DNA of 57,500 nt from Glandiceps talaboti. Lineage: Eukaryota; Hemichordata; Enteropneusta; Spengelidae. Of the stretch, positions 1 through 21,082 are shown piece after piece. Position numbers and translations under genes: made by a program. Where the stretch lies: assembly GCF_964340395.1 (NCBI RefSeq), contig NC_135552.1, positions 11,869,694-11,927,193 on the forward strand, in the 5' to 3' direction. The notes beneath the pieces are model-generated. The model was not told the DNA's origin. It saw only the letters and a list, made by a program, of their open reading frames with translations, and did not search any database. Numbering within the stretch: position 1 is the first letter of the stretch; each line of letters opens with the position of its first letter.

Positions 1-420
1 GGATGTAGATTTGGAAAGGTTGGTCTAAAATGGGGTGTAGATTTTGGGAGGTTGGTTTAAATGGGGTGTAGATTTGGGGAGGTTGGTCTAAATTGGGTGT
101 AGATTTGGGGAGGTAGTCTAAAATGGGGATGTAGATTTGGGGAGGTTGGTCTAAAATGGGAGTGTAGATTTTGGGAGGTTGGTCTAATATGGGGATGTAG
201 ATTTGGGGAGGTTAGTCTAAACTGTGGTGTACATTTGGGAAGGTTGGTCTAAAATGGGAGTGTAGATTTTGGGAGGTAGTCTAAAATGGGGATGTAGATT
301 TGGGATGGTTAGTCTAAACTGTGGTGTACATTTGGGGAGGTTGGTCTAAACTGTGGTATACATTTGGGAAGGTTGGTCTAAAATAGGGGTGTAAATTTGG
401 ATACACCTGGTTCTAAACTG
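1..420. repeat. G-rich minisatellite, about 33-bp units
   Basis: About a dozen imperfect copies of a unit reading roughly GTGTAGATTTGGGGAGG followed by TTGGTCTAAAATGG. Three variants (AGTGTAGATTTTGG, GATGTAGATTTGG and GTGGTGTACATTTGG) recur in the same order from about 160 to 345, so part of the array has a three-unit higher-order period near 98 bp. The array starts before the window. It carries no ORF. It lies 5' of the DOMON exons and may sit in an upstream intron of that gene. Confidence 0.9.
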
Positions 421-724
421 GTACAATCCTATCATTACAAAATTACAACTAAATTAAAATCTTAAGTGCCACTGGGAGTAATTTCTTTTACTCAAAATAG
501 TTCTAAAATGGGATCTGAGCTTTACCTTTATCTCCCTGGTCTCACAGTACCAACAAACCATTGGGTGCTTCCCATTCAACACCCCCCCCCCCCCCCATGT
601 TCACCAAGTACATGTCATTTAGTGAACTTGAAGACTGGTCTGTTCTCCATAATATACATGTATCAGAGTAATATATTGCCATTTATTTGCACTGTAAACA
701 ATGTAAAAATAACTTTCACTACAG

Positions 725-1612
725 TTCCAAGAGGAGATCATGAGAACTTCAGACCAATATCTGTGGATTCATGTGGCATCTCTAAAAACTGTTATCGTTA
801 TGGTGATCCAAAGTGTACGTCTGGCACATGCAAGTATCTTGTTACGTATCGAAGTGTTGGTGACAGCGTTGAGTTCGAGCTCTCTGCCAAAACAAGGGGT
901 TGGGCCGCAATTGGATTTAGTTCCGATAGATATATGGTAAGTTGTATAATAGTTCTAAATGAGAAATATATAGAAATACTTTTTGATTGCTTGTATCTCT
1001 ATAAGCGTCATGCCACGAGTTTGAAGCACAAATTTCATACTTACAGAGTACATAGATTGGCATAGCTTTCAAAAGAAAATTTTCCTGGCAGCTCTCAGAA
1101 GAGCATGACGTCGTTTGCTGAGTAGAGAATTTGCAAGATTGTAACCATGGCAGTAACAAGCTCCCAAAGTAGTCGTATAAATTTCATTACCAACATTCAC
1201 TTTAAGGTGCTCTCCCAAAACAACAATTTAAACTCCCTCTAGTATACCATTGTTCAAATTCTTCATTAATTTAAATGATATTTATCAAATGACTACATGT
1301 ATGTATTCACTGTTTAGGGAGGTGACGATGTCTACGCATGCGTATTGACCAACGGGATGTCAAAGAGGATTGTTGTAAAACGATATTTAAATCACGGAAA
1401 CTGGCCGTCACAGCAAGCCTTCAATCCTGTGAATGATACAGAGGGTCGTATACACGATGGAATTCTATCTTGTAGATTTAGACGTCCTAAACGAGTAGCA
1501 CACGACGACACTGTCACCGATCTTGATAACACGTGGTTCTACTTGTATGCCTGGGGACCAGCCACATCAGGTAACCGTACACACAAGTATACACGTACGT
1601 ACGTACGTACGT

Positions 1613-1667
<55 letters not shown>

Positions 1668-1718
1668 CACACACACACACACACATATACATACATGCAT
1701 GCATGCATACACAGACAA

Positions 1719-1759
<41 letters not shown>

Positions 1760-2223
1760 TACATACATACATACATACATACATACATACAGACATACAT
1801 ACATACAGACATACATACATACATACATACATACATACATACATACATACATACATACATACATACATACATACATACTGCGATAAGTAGAACACTAAAA
1901 AAATAATGTGGTGCATATGATAAGAAACAACTCTGACGACTAAACATGGACAAATTTGACAATAAACCTATTCAAACCTGTCTCATTGAAAATGTTTTAC
2001 ATACTTGTACTATTTATGTATTTTCTCTCTCTCTCTCTCCTTTTCTAAAGGTAGTATAGGCCCTCACTATATGAAAACGCCTCCCCGTTCGAAGATAGAG
2101 CTAACCGTTAGCAGTATTAACCTCCGAGATGATGTCGGTAAAAGTCCAAGACAATACAGTACATCACCGTGCACAGTGCTACTCGCAACATTGATTAGCA
2201 TATTCATAAAATACTATAATTAG
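725..2223 (+). CDS. DOMON-domain protein, 3' part, possible GPI anchor
   Basis: Three exons join in frame: 725-936 (acceptor CTACAG, donor GTAAGT, phase 0 out), 1318-1570 (acceptor TTTAG, phase 1 out) and 2051-2223 with a TAG stop. The phase-1 acceptor at 725 means that at least one earlier exon, probably with a signal peptide, is missing or outside the window. The protein starts with a Cys-rich run (DSCGISKNC, then C and C), then DOMON strands: VEFELSAKTRGWAAIGFS, GGDDVYACV, and a C-terminal strand after DNTWFYLYAWGPA. This pattern is typical of ferric-chelate reductase 1/SDR2-like and DBH-like DOMON domains, which bind haem or sugars outside the cell. No cytochrome b561 segment follows. The chain ends about 17 residues after a Ser-Thr-Ser-Pro-Cys stretch in a hydrophobic tail (TVLLATLISIFIKYYN), which could be a GPI signal or a short membrane anchor. 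The family call is good; the ligand is unknown. Confidence 0.75.
1591..1878. repeat. Compound microsatellite in a DOMON gene intron
   Basis: (ACGT)n, (ACAG)n, (AC)n, (CATG)n, (ACAG)n and (ACAT)n follow one another just after the donor at 1571. The overlapping Tyr/Ile/His/Thr-repeat and Met-Tyr-Val-Cys-repeat reading frames are by-products of the repeat and are not genes. Confidence 0.95.
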
Positions 2224-2629
2224 AAGTAAATGACTAGTACTCGTGCTGAACGAGTGAGATGTAAGACGGGTACAGCTTGATAGGGCAAAATATTTAATTT
2301 GACATTTACAGAACAGATACGCGTGATATTATTTTGCAAAGACTAAACGCATTGATCAGCCTTTATTGTCCGACCATGCTTCGCGCCACTTCTTCGGGGG
2401 CTTCATTTAGACACAGACAAGTAAGAAATACACTAGTCTTCTTGATAGGGTGTCAGTCAGAAAATATACACTTTTCGTCTTATCGTGGGTGTACACAGAA
2501 AGAAACGTAGTCGATCACAATTCAATTCTTTAGAGCTTTTATTGAGACAACAGACACACATACATACAAATCACTTTCGGCAAGACTGGTGCAATTTCAA
2601 AAACGAAAATATGTCATAATGAATATATA

Positions 2630-2706
2630 CCGATGCTGTCCGATGAATATCGAATTAGTCCGACGATTATCGATGTAGTCCGATGAATACCGATGTAGTC
2701 CGATCA
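2630..2706. repeat. 20-bp tandem repeat, about 4 copies
   Basis: Four units of roughly CGATGTAGTCCGATGAATAC follow head to tail, with a few substitutions and an exact 20-bp period. Confidence 0.8.
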
Positions 2707-3691
2707 GGGAAGGTAGAATCACATAAACGAGATCTGATTGTCAATTGTTGATTACGTGTTTTCTTTTAGAGTGCGTAGTGAAATTCTAAGTTTCTTATCG
2801 AAACAACTTTAAAATGATGTGTCGGTCGGTCGGTCAATTAAAACGAGAAACAAAAGGAAGCGTGTATATGTACATTATGGTGATATTTTCATTTCATAAC
2901 CACACTTTAACAGTCTGAATGACTTTAATAGCAATGACAACTGAAGTTAGAAGGAAAATCAAGTCATTTTCTTGATTAAAGTTACCAAATTTCATCAATA
3001 AACAATGATTTTCCCCTCAGATACGTACTCGTGGGGTCACCATTGTGCAATCGGTGAGGTTAGATATTTTGTGATCCTACCGTTGAGGGCGTCATTTTTT
3101 TATTATTTCTGATTGACGAAAATAGGGTCGTCGGGTCATGAGAAACATAGGACTAAGTGCGGCCGTCGTTATGCAGTTCGGGGTCTTTTGCCATGATCTG
3201 AACTCGCGATAGTCGCCATCATATTGGTACTATGGCAGAGTTATAGCTAAGCTTTGTTGGATTACAATAGGATATTATGTGAAATCTGCATGTCATAAAC
3301 TATTTATGCTTATTTTTGATAATTACTTATCAAAATTGATTTGTAAGATATTTTTTTCTCTTTATATCAACAATATCTTCACAAATTATCGCAAAAATAT
3401 GTACCTTACAAAACTGAATGACTTACTGGAATGTCTGCCACATATAGATTTGGTGACGTGAATAATTTGTAAAAAGACAGTTTGATCATTATAACACAGT
3501 TAATTGTCTGTGAAAATGTTAAACGGAATTCAAGTCGAAATTAGTGTTTAACAATTCCAATGTCATGATTATTTCAACTTTCTCACGATGTGCTTGAATG
3601 CAATACAAATTACAGGAAAGGAACATTACACTTCAACTCAACACAATCATAAAGATTTAACATATTAAAGTAACAACCAACGTCAAAATTG

Positions 3692-3694
<3 letters not shown>

Positions 3695-3728
<34 letters not shown>

Positions 3729-3796
3729 TTTGTTTGTTTGTTTGTTTGTTTGCTTGCTTGCTTGCTTGTTTGCTTGTTTGCGTTGCTTGCGTCTTT
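3695..3796. repeat. TG / GTTT / GCTT microsatellite
   Basis: (TG)n passes into (GTTT)n and then (GCTT)n. It is simple-sequence DNA with no coding content. Confidence 0.95.
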
Positions 3797-3871
3797 GATT
3801 GATTTTAGTTTGTTGTTTGTTTTAACAATGTATTGAATGTCACATAAAATTTGTGTTATTTAGTGTACAAA

Positions 3872-4168
3872 GTTAAAAGAAAAGTCCAGTCAGACTTTTC
3901 TCTACCTTTAGTACACTTATATTGGTTATTGTCACGACAAAGAGATTGGGATATTCATGATGTCATCACAGTATATTTTCCCATAAACCCTTGCAGGAAA
4001 TCCCCACAATGGCCAATGGCACGTCAATGCAATAGGACTTCCTTATGAGATTTAAAAGTTAAGTTACCGAGGTGTTATTTTATCATCTAAAGTTATATAT
4101 AGTTGATAGCAGTAATCAATACAAGTGCACTACAGGGAGAAATAAGTCTAACCGGACTTTCCTTTAAC
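3872..4168. mobile_element. Foldback MITE with about 65-bp inverted arms
   Basis: The left arm begins GTTAAAAGAAAAGTCCAGTC and the right arm ends GGACTTTCCTTTAAC, its diverged reverse complement. The match continues inward for about 65 bp, to the GATAGCAGTAATCAATACAAG stretch near 4103. The element is about 297 bp and encodes nothing. The arm closely matches the 67-bp unit of the tandem array at 19293-19640. I could not define a target-site duplication. Confidence 0.75.
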
Positions 4169-4363
4169 AAATAAATCTGTGTTAGTCAGTTTGCCATAGA
4201 CTGCATTCAATGGATAGAACTCCACTGTTATGATTTAGCATCCAAAAAAGGTACCATCAACTAGGACCGGCTAGGTGCTGGATTATTCTATATACATGGA
4301 CTCGGTAGGTCTACAGACTGTACCATAATACAGGCTGGGGTCCTGACAATGATTTGGAAGGTA

Positions 4364-14544
<10,181 letters not shown>

Positions 14545-15497
14545 TTTAACGATTCAAGTACTATCTCGCTCAAAAATCGAATTAGCCTGTACCGAGTTTT
14601 CTGCTTCTAAAATGGCCTACGGTCGAGGTCCTGCGTTTCCATGCTGCAGTCAGGATGGTGAACTCACCAAGAGTTCATTAATAATGCAGCCTCACTTCTT
14701 TATTTGTGAATGCCGATACTTGTGTTGATGCGCTGGAAGTCGATACTCCGACTCTATTGGAAGATCGGTGCCACGTGATCTTTGTTATGCAAATTTCTAA
14801 TAAGGTGTGAGACGACTTCAGTATTGAAACTGTATCATTAAATAACAATATGGACCGTTATATTGAAGACTATTGTAAGTCTAGAGTTTACTTTGACACA
14901 TCATGAAGTATTATGACAGAAATGTACCTACTGAAGAGGATGGCTGATAAATCAATGTATTCAATTTCCACGCCAGCATTCAATCAAGATCGGAAAAATA
15001 TAAGATATATCTGTAAACCAACGTTAAATGCGACACCAATTTTCCCTGATAAGTTTTATTTGTTTCTCTTTTCCCTTTCTCATTGTGTTTGCAGTGGTCT
15101 TACTAGAGTTGGGAGTTATCGCAAATGCACGTATATGTATTACCTATACCATTCTGTATAAAGCCGTGAAATTGTCGCCTAAAAGGCTATGGATAGACAT
15201 AAACCTTGGCCTTAACTGAGTCCAAAAACCTACATAGCACACATCTCTCAAGCTCTCTTCCACCGATAATAGGCACCCCCCCCCCGCCAAAGAAACTGAC
15301 CAGTCCCTTAGACCCTCAATCCCAAAGTCTGTCCCTAGATAACATCTCTTTTTGGTTTTTTCATACACTAATTTGAACATAAACACACATCATGCATGTA
15401 TCTATCGAACTCCGACACCATTTGTAACGTAGAGTCTCTGAGTAATACGTTATCAATAATACACATTGTTGCCTACTACACAATAGCCTATCATGTG

Positions 15498-15502
15498 CGC
15501 GC

Positions 15503-15546
<44 letters not shown>

Positions 15547-15557
15547 ATGTGTGTGTT
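15498..15557. repeat. (CG)(TG)n microsatellite
   Basis: GCGCGCG followed by about 24 TG dinucleotides. Confidence 0.95.
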
Positions 15558-15949
15558 AGAAGAAAACACATAAGCACACTCGTGTATTTATTCATTTGAT
15601 AAAACTCTGTGCGTGATATTTACAGAATTCTCCCTGGGTATACTGAAAGCATTGACATGTTCATAAATGAACGAAATGAAATATGTCACGGCATAGAAAA
15701 TTAAGTCATTGAAAATGAAGCTTCAAACATATCGCAAATATCAGTAATTAAAAATATGAATAATGAATCACGTAAATGTTGGCCACTGTACTTTTCGAAA
15801 ACTACGACCAGCGTGTCACCGTGTTATTTGAAGAAAATATTGGAAGTAATATATGAGTGTTAAAACAGTCCCTGATATATAAGTGAAATCAGACATTCGA
15901 GCTAATACTCATTATCAATGTTAAAATGGTCATACGGATGACAAATGGA

Positions 15950-16258
15950 TATTCATAAAAACAACTTTACTATGTTGTCCTACTTGAAAAAGGAATGTGA
16001 AACAACAAATCGATGTTTGTAACTCAATAAATTCCAAAAAGCTAGAACGTGTCTGAAAAGTCGATGTTTGTAACTCAATGAATTCCAAAAAAAAGCTATC
16101 TGAAATGTTCGTTATTGTACGTACAATAACAAATATTTCACAAATTTTTTTAAAAAATGGCGAGTTATTGAGTTACAAACATGGACTTGGTGTATGTTAT
16201 TTAGCATTCCTTTTCAAGTAGAAAAACATAATATGCGTAAAGTTGTTTTATGAATGAT
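15950..16258. mobile_element. Inverted-repeat MITE-like element
   Basis: The left arm, ATTCATAAAAACAACTTTAC then CTACTTGAAAAAGGAATG and GTTTGTAACTCAAT, is mirrored on the right by ATTGAGTTACAAAC, CATTCCTTTTCAAGTAG and GTAAAGTTGTTTTATGAAT. A TTTGTAACTCAATRAATTCC segment is repeated in the left half. A related fragment containing CCAAGTCCGTTTATGTAACT lies near 37965-38000. No ORF. Confidence 0.7.
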
Positions 16259-16773
16259 AAAACCAAAATAAATACCCATTTTCCATCCATATCGCCAAGG
16301 CTGTGTCAGTTATTCGTATTTGAAACAGACGCGATTACTCGTTGGTGATCTTAATCAGTAATGAATGTACATTAATATAATTAATTCCATAACTAATACA
16401 TAGCTTAGTGAATATATATATATATACAGTACGGCAAACATAACTAACAAGAGTAATGTAATATATTAGGTGGAAATTAACAATTACTTTTATGATGATT
16501 TCAGATTTCAAAGCAAACTATCTAATGTTCACTTTATATGTAAGATACTAATAAATGACATATTGTTTGATCATATTGAGTATATTGGGTAGACATGATT
16601 AGCTTTTTATACAAAACAATACACAAAACAATAAAATATTTGAATTTATGTTAATTGTCATAGAAAGGGCGTCTTAGGATCAATGGACGGTTAAAGGGAC
16701 GGAACCATGCTTGAAAGCATTCAGTTCATATTAGCGATGACGAAGTAGTCTCTTCAGGTAAACGATCGGGGAG

Positions 16774-17054
16774 TTACTTTCTGTTTTTAGCGTCATCTCG
16801 AACCTTTTCTCCCAAATCAGTGCGTCCACTTTTTTCCAGTGCAGTTGCAAGAATATCAACTTTGTTGAGGGATTTTTTGGTTTTATTTCTCCAAGAAATT
16901 AACAAATCGTAGATTTGATCTTCTGTTTGGTATGGGTGATCTCTTTTCACCCTCTGTATCTGACTCTGTCGGGTACCAAGGTACACAGCTAGTTTCTCCA
17001 ACTCGTCACAAAGTTCTTTCGCCAGGTCCCGTAGATATATGTTACTCAAAGGAG
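16774..17054 (-). other. Gene B last exon: death domain
   Basis: The acceptor is CCCAACAG, phase 1. The exon encodes IYLRDLAKELCDELEKLAVY, IQRVKRDHPYQTEDQIYD, LLISWRNKTKKS and a C-terminal helix, ending in a Lys/Arg-rich tail (DDAKNRK) with a TAG stop. The LLISWRN core is identical to that of gene A. The charged tail is not. Confidence 0.88.
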
Positions 17055-20000
17055 CTGTTGGGAGTTGACAGAAAAGAAAGCAGAATGAACGGGTGAAGTT
17101 TTATCAATCCGTATGTTAAAGTGAAGCGAATTGTTTGAAAGGTACTTGAAAAGGCGCCCTCAATAGCGGCTCACACCATTGCGATCGTTTTTCTTCATGC
17201 CTATTATTTCGATGCTACATGAAAAAAGATACTTTTACAAATTTCATATAAAACCTATTTTTTTCACAAATCCATCGCTATCCCAAGGAAGTCCATCATT
17301 TAATCGAAAACTCTCTCACCTCATAAAGAAGTTAGTATGCACAGAGAAGGTAAATGACGTGTGTCTGTATTATCGACTCGATTTGTGTCTTGACTTACCG
17401 TCACTATCAACTGCTTCTTTCATAGTATGCTTCGACTTGAATTCACGTTCAACCTAAGACAAAATGAGAGGACAAGAAGAAATCATGAATTAAAAACACA
17501 ACTATACATGTATACGGGAAATTAAGAGTCCAAAATAATGAACACGTTAGAGCACTAAAATGTTAACCAATACACAACATGTTGTTGATAAGCTGAGCGC
17601 TTTCGACTGCAAACAGTCAGTTTTGTTCACTCATGATAGAGGGCGCTGTTGATAAGCTGAGAGTGCTCGACTGTAAGCAATCAGGCTTGTTCACGCCACG
17701 ATAGATGAACACTTTAGTTAGCTAAATCTGCCTCGACATTTTTCATCATCTTTTTACTTGAAATCTTGTTTCCCATTGGCCATAACAAGATATTAATCCG
17801 TAATTGAATATTCACTAAAATATATATATATCTGCTAATCGTAATATTTCTGGATTTGTTAGTCTCCGACTGACCTTTGGTAATGCAACTGGTAAATCAA
17901 CCACATGTTGCCACTCGCTTTCAATCAGACTGGGGTCCACGTTCACGCGAGATATATCCGAATCTTTCTTGGAGAAATGTGCACTACCTCTGTCGTAATC
18001 CGAGCTGTGGTTTCTGTACGGATCAGCTGCCTCCAGGAAAAGTTCCATTCTGTTAGAAAAGGCTTCACGAAAAATGATCTTGTGATCTCCGTACATCTCT
18101 TGGTCCATCAGTTTGATATTTTGCTTGAATTCTACCGTAAACTCTTGCTCCTCTCGTATCTCGATTTCGTTGCTAGGATACGGTGGCCCTTCGTATCCCT
18201 TTTTAGCGAGATCTCTAACAACATCGTCGCATCTGTGTGACGGAACAACTTGAACTATAACACGTGCTCTATCTTCCGCATAATGATGCAGGATCACATT
18301 GGCAACCTTCATAAGGCCGTTCATTTCCACTGCTGCAGCTGCTTTGCTTGGTGGCATGATAGAACCTTCCTTCATTTGGACTGCGAGGACCCTGGATACA
18401 TAAAAAAGGGCAAGTTTCAGACAACATCTTGCGCATCATGAATAGTTTGCACTTCTAATTAGACGCCATTCTATGAAGAGAGTTACACAGGTATTCGTCG
18501 GGCAGATTGCCCACGATTCGCTTACCTATGTCTTTTGTCCAATATTTTCATTCTAAACGTCAAGGATTGTATAATTGATAAGGACTGTATTACATGTACT
18601 TGCTACCATAATGTCACTGTGTATGGTTCATTTTACAATTAATCGTAGAGTAGCGAGCTCATAACTATATTACCCCACCTTCTGACAGAAGATTTATTAG
18701 AAACGTCATTTTAGGAAGAATGTTATTTGCATCAACCTTTTCACTTTTATTTCCTTACCTGTCATATCCATCTGGAATCTTTGCTTCGATTACCCCGCTT
18801 TTCTTTTGCTGTTCAATGGTACCAGCTACTTTGCGCCACGATCCTTTCTGGTCTCTACCCATTAGTAGTACTTCATCTGTATTTGGAACTTCTTTCTTTT
18901 TCTTGGTCTCTTTTTCACCGTGACTCTTTCCTCCGAAACGACCGACTCCGGGAATTGTAAGAGTGCCTGTTGAGGGTGAGCTGGGCTTCTGAATGGGTTG
19001 GCCATCTTTCTTGAAATCGTCTTCTTCTTGTACGATTGTTAATATTGGAAGAGTGACAGTCAAAGGTTTCTTCAGTTTGACATTTCGAGCATGCGCGAAG
19101 TGCAACATCGGTGATGTCGAGACCAAGTATTTCAGCGACTGCCATTTATTCCTTCGAGCGTTGATCTGGTAAACGTCAGATGGTATTACCTGAAGGAGCA
19201 GTACAAAAGAACAACTGAGATAGTACAAAGTTTACATTATAGCTAAGACCGATACCACTATAGTGGACTGAGATCATGGTAAAGGAAAAGTTGCTATCAA
19301 CTTACAGGAAAAGTCCAGTCAGACTTATTTCTGCCTTTAGTACACTTGTATTGATTACTGCTATCAACTTACAGGAAAAGTCCAGTCAGACTTATTTCTG
19401 CCTTTAGTACACTTGTATTGATTACTGCTATCAACTTAAAGGAAAAGTCCAGTCAGACTTATTTCTACCTTTAGTACACCTGTATTGATTACTGCTATCA
19501 ACTTAAAGGAAAAGTCCAGTCAGACTTATTTCTACCTTTAGTACACTTGTATTGATTACTGCTATCAACTTCAAGGAAAAGTCCAGTCAGACTTATTTCT
19601 ACCTTTAGTACACTTGTATTGATTACTGCTATCAACTTAAATATGGACGTGAGTTATAAAATGGCACCTTGGAAACTTATTCGACTTTGAAATGCTGTAA
19701 AGAAGCTCTAATGCAATTAGTATGTGTTCATCCACGTGTGGGGATTTCCTGCAAGGGGTTTCCTCTTGCATTAACACTGAACCCATAATGGATGGCCCTC
19801 ATTGGACTTCTTGGGAGACAAGTGTTTATATAGTTAAAGAACTATCCAGTATAAATAAAGATTATTATTATTATCATTATCATTATCATATGAAAACCTT
19901 AAGTCATCATGAAAGTTTAACTGTGGGTTATACTTCCATGATATCATATTGCTCTTAATCTCGCTGTCGTACCAAATAGAAAGGGTGTCAAATAATTAAG

Positions 20001-21044
20001 CAAATAAATTGTACCTGTAAAGTGACGTCAGTCGACGATGAAAGTGTTTCTTTTGGATATGTCAGAGAGATGCGCGGATCCACTGATGACGTCACTGTCC
20101 CGCCTCTCCGTCCCATGGAATGTCTATCTCTAATGACGCGTCTTACTACAACATATGTAGACAGCTGATCCACTTTCACTTCAGCAAAATTCAATCCCTG
20201 TCAAGAAAATCGAAAGACGTGCATTTTAGGTGACATATGGTTGACAATGTGTGAAATTAGTAACTATAGTAACTAAACATTGACGCCTTCTTTACAAATT
20301 GATGACTAAAGAACTTCCACTCACTTTGAAATCATCGTAGGATCTGTCGGTAGAGTTTGTAGGAATAACCTTCCAGTCGCCATTCTGATCTCTTGCCTTG
20401 ACAACCACTTCATAGCCAGGGACACGTATTGTAGGGGTATATCTGATACCAACGAGAGCTGGTTTATTCAACTTCACATCTTGTGGCTCCATTGTCACGA
20501 CATTGCTAAGTAACTCTTCGTGTTCTCCAACCACGCTCTTGGCAAGGCTTTCGTTTTCCTTGCAGGTGACATTAATTCCATGCAGGGCATCATCTGGTGC
20601 ACGAATCACACTTAAGACCTCGGCATCCTGTGAGACATATCTGTGAATAAATATAAATGTAACCATTGTAAGTACTCAAATGGTATTATTCAAGTAAAAT
20701 TCATCTGTGATGTCACCACGTTGTTTTCATCAAGTGTTCGTTAGCTTGGTTAATCAAATGGACTGAAAAGCGTTTAAGTTGAGTCAGGACTGGCCAATGG
20801 TGGTCATTCTGAGATGAGCTGGAAATAGTGAATGTGCAACCCGGACTGATCAAATTAAAGGCTACTAGTACGTTATGATAAATTATGTATGGAGAAACAT
20901 TTCTATTTTGTCTATTTGCTATATTATTATTACGCTGCTGGTACATTTGACCATAAACCAGAAAATACGTATACTCTTATACAAATGTCTGTGGTGACTA
21001 ACTGTTTAATTCATCCATCCATCCATCCATTCATTCGTTCGTTC

Positions 21045-21082
<38 letters not shown>

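Larger units (their letters stand above)
2224..4363. other. Convergent spacer between the DOMON gene and gene A
   Basis: The 3' ends of the (+) DOMON gene and the (-) gene A face each other here. I see no coding exon. The spacer holds a 20-bp tandem repeat (2630-2706), a TG/GTTT/GCTT microsatellite (3695-3796) and a foldback element (3872-4168). No canonical AATAAA is obvious close to either stop codon. Confidence 0.6.
14545..16773. other. Spacer between tandem genes A and B
   Basis: Holds the 5' flank of gene A and the 3' flank of gene B. No coding exon is seen. It contains a (TG)n tract at 15498-15557 and an inverted-repeat element at about 15950-16258. I could not pick out a convincing TATA box or polyadenylation signal. 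Confidence 0.5.

Noticed and set aside
17875-18391. His-Phe-Ser in gene B (GSAHFSKKD) as a PIDD-like cleavage site
   Set aside because: By position it falls on a late UPA strand, after the ZU5 domains, and gene A has Gln-Phe-His there. It does not match either known scissile site.
19293-19640. CRISPR-like array
   Set aside because: Units are contiguous with no unique spacers, and the context is a eukaryotic intron.
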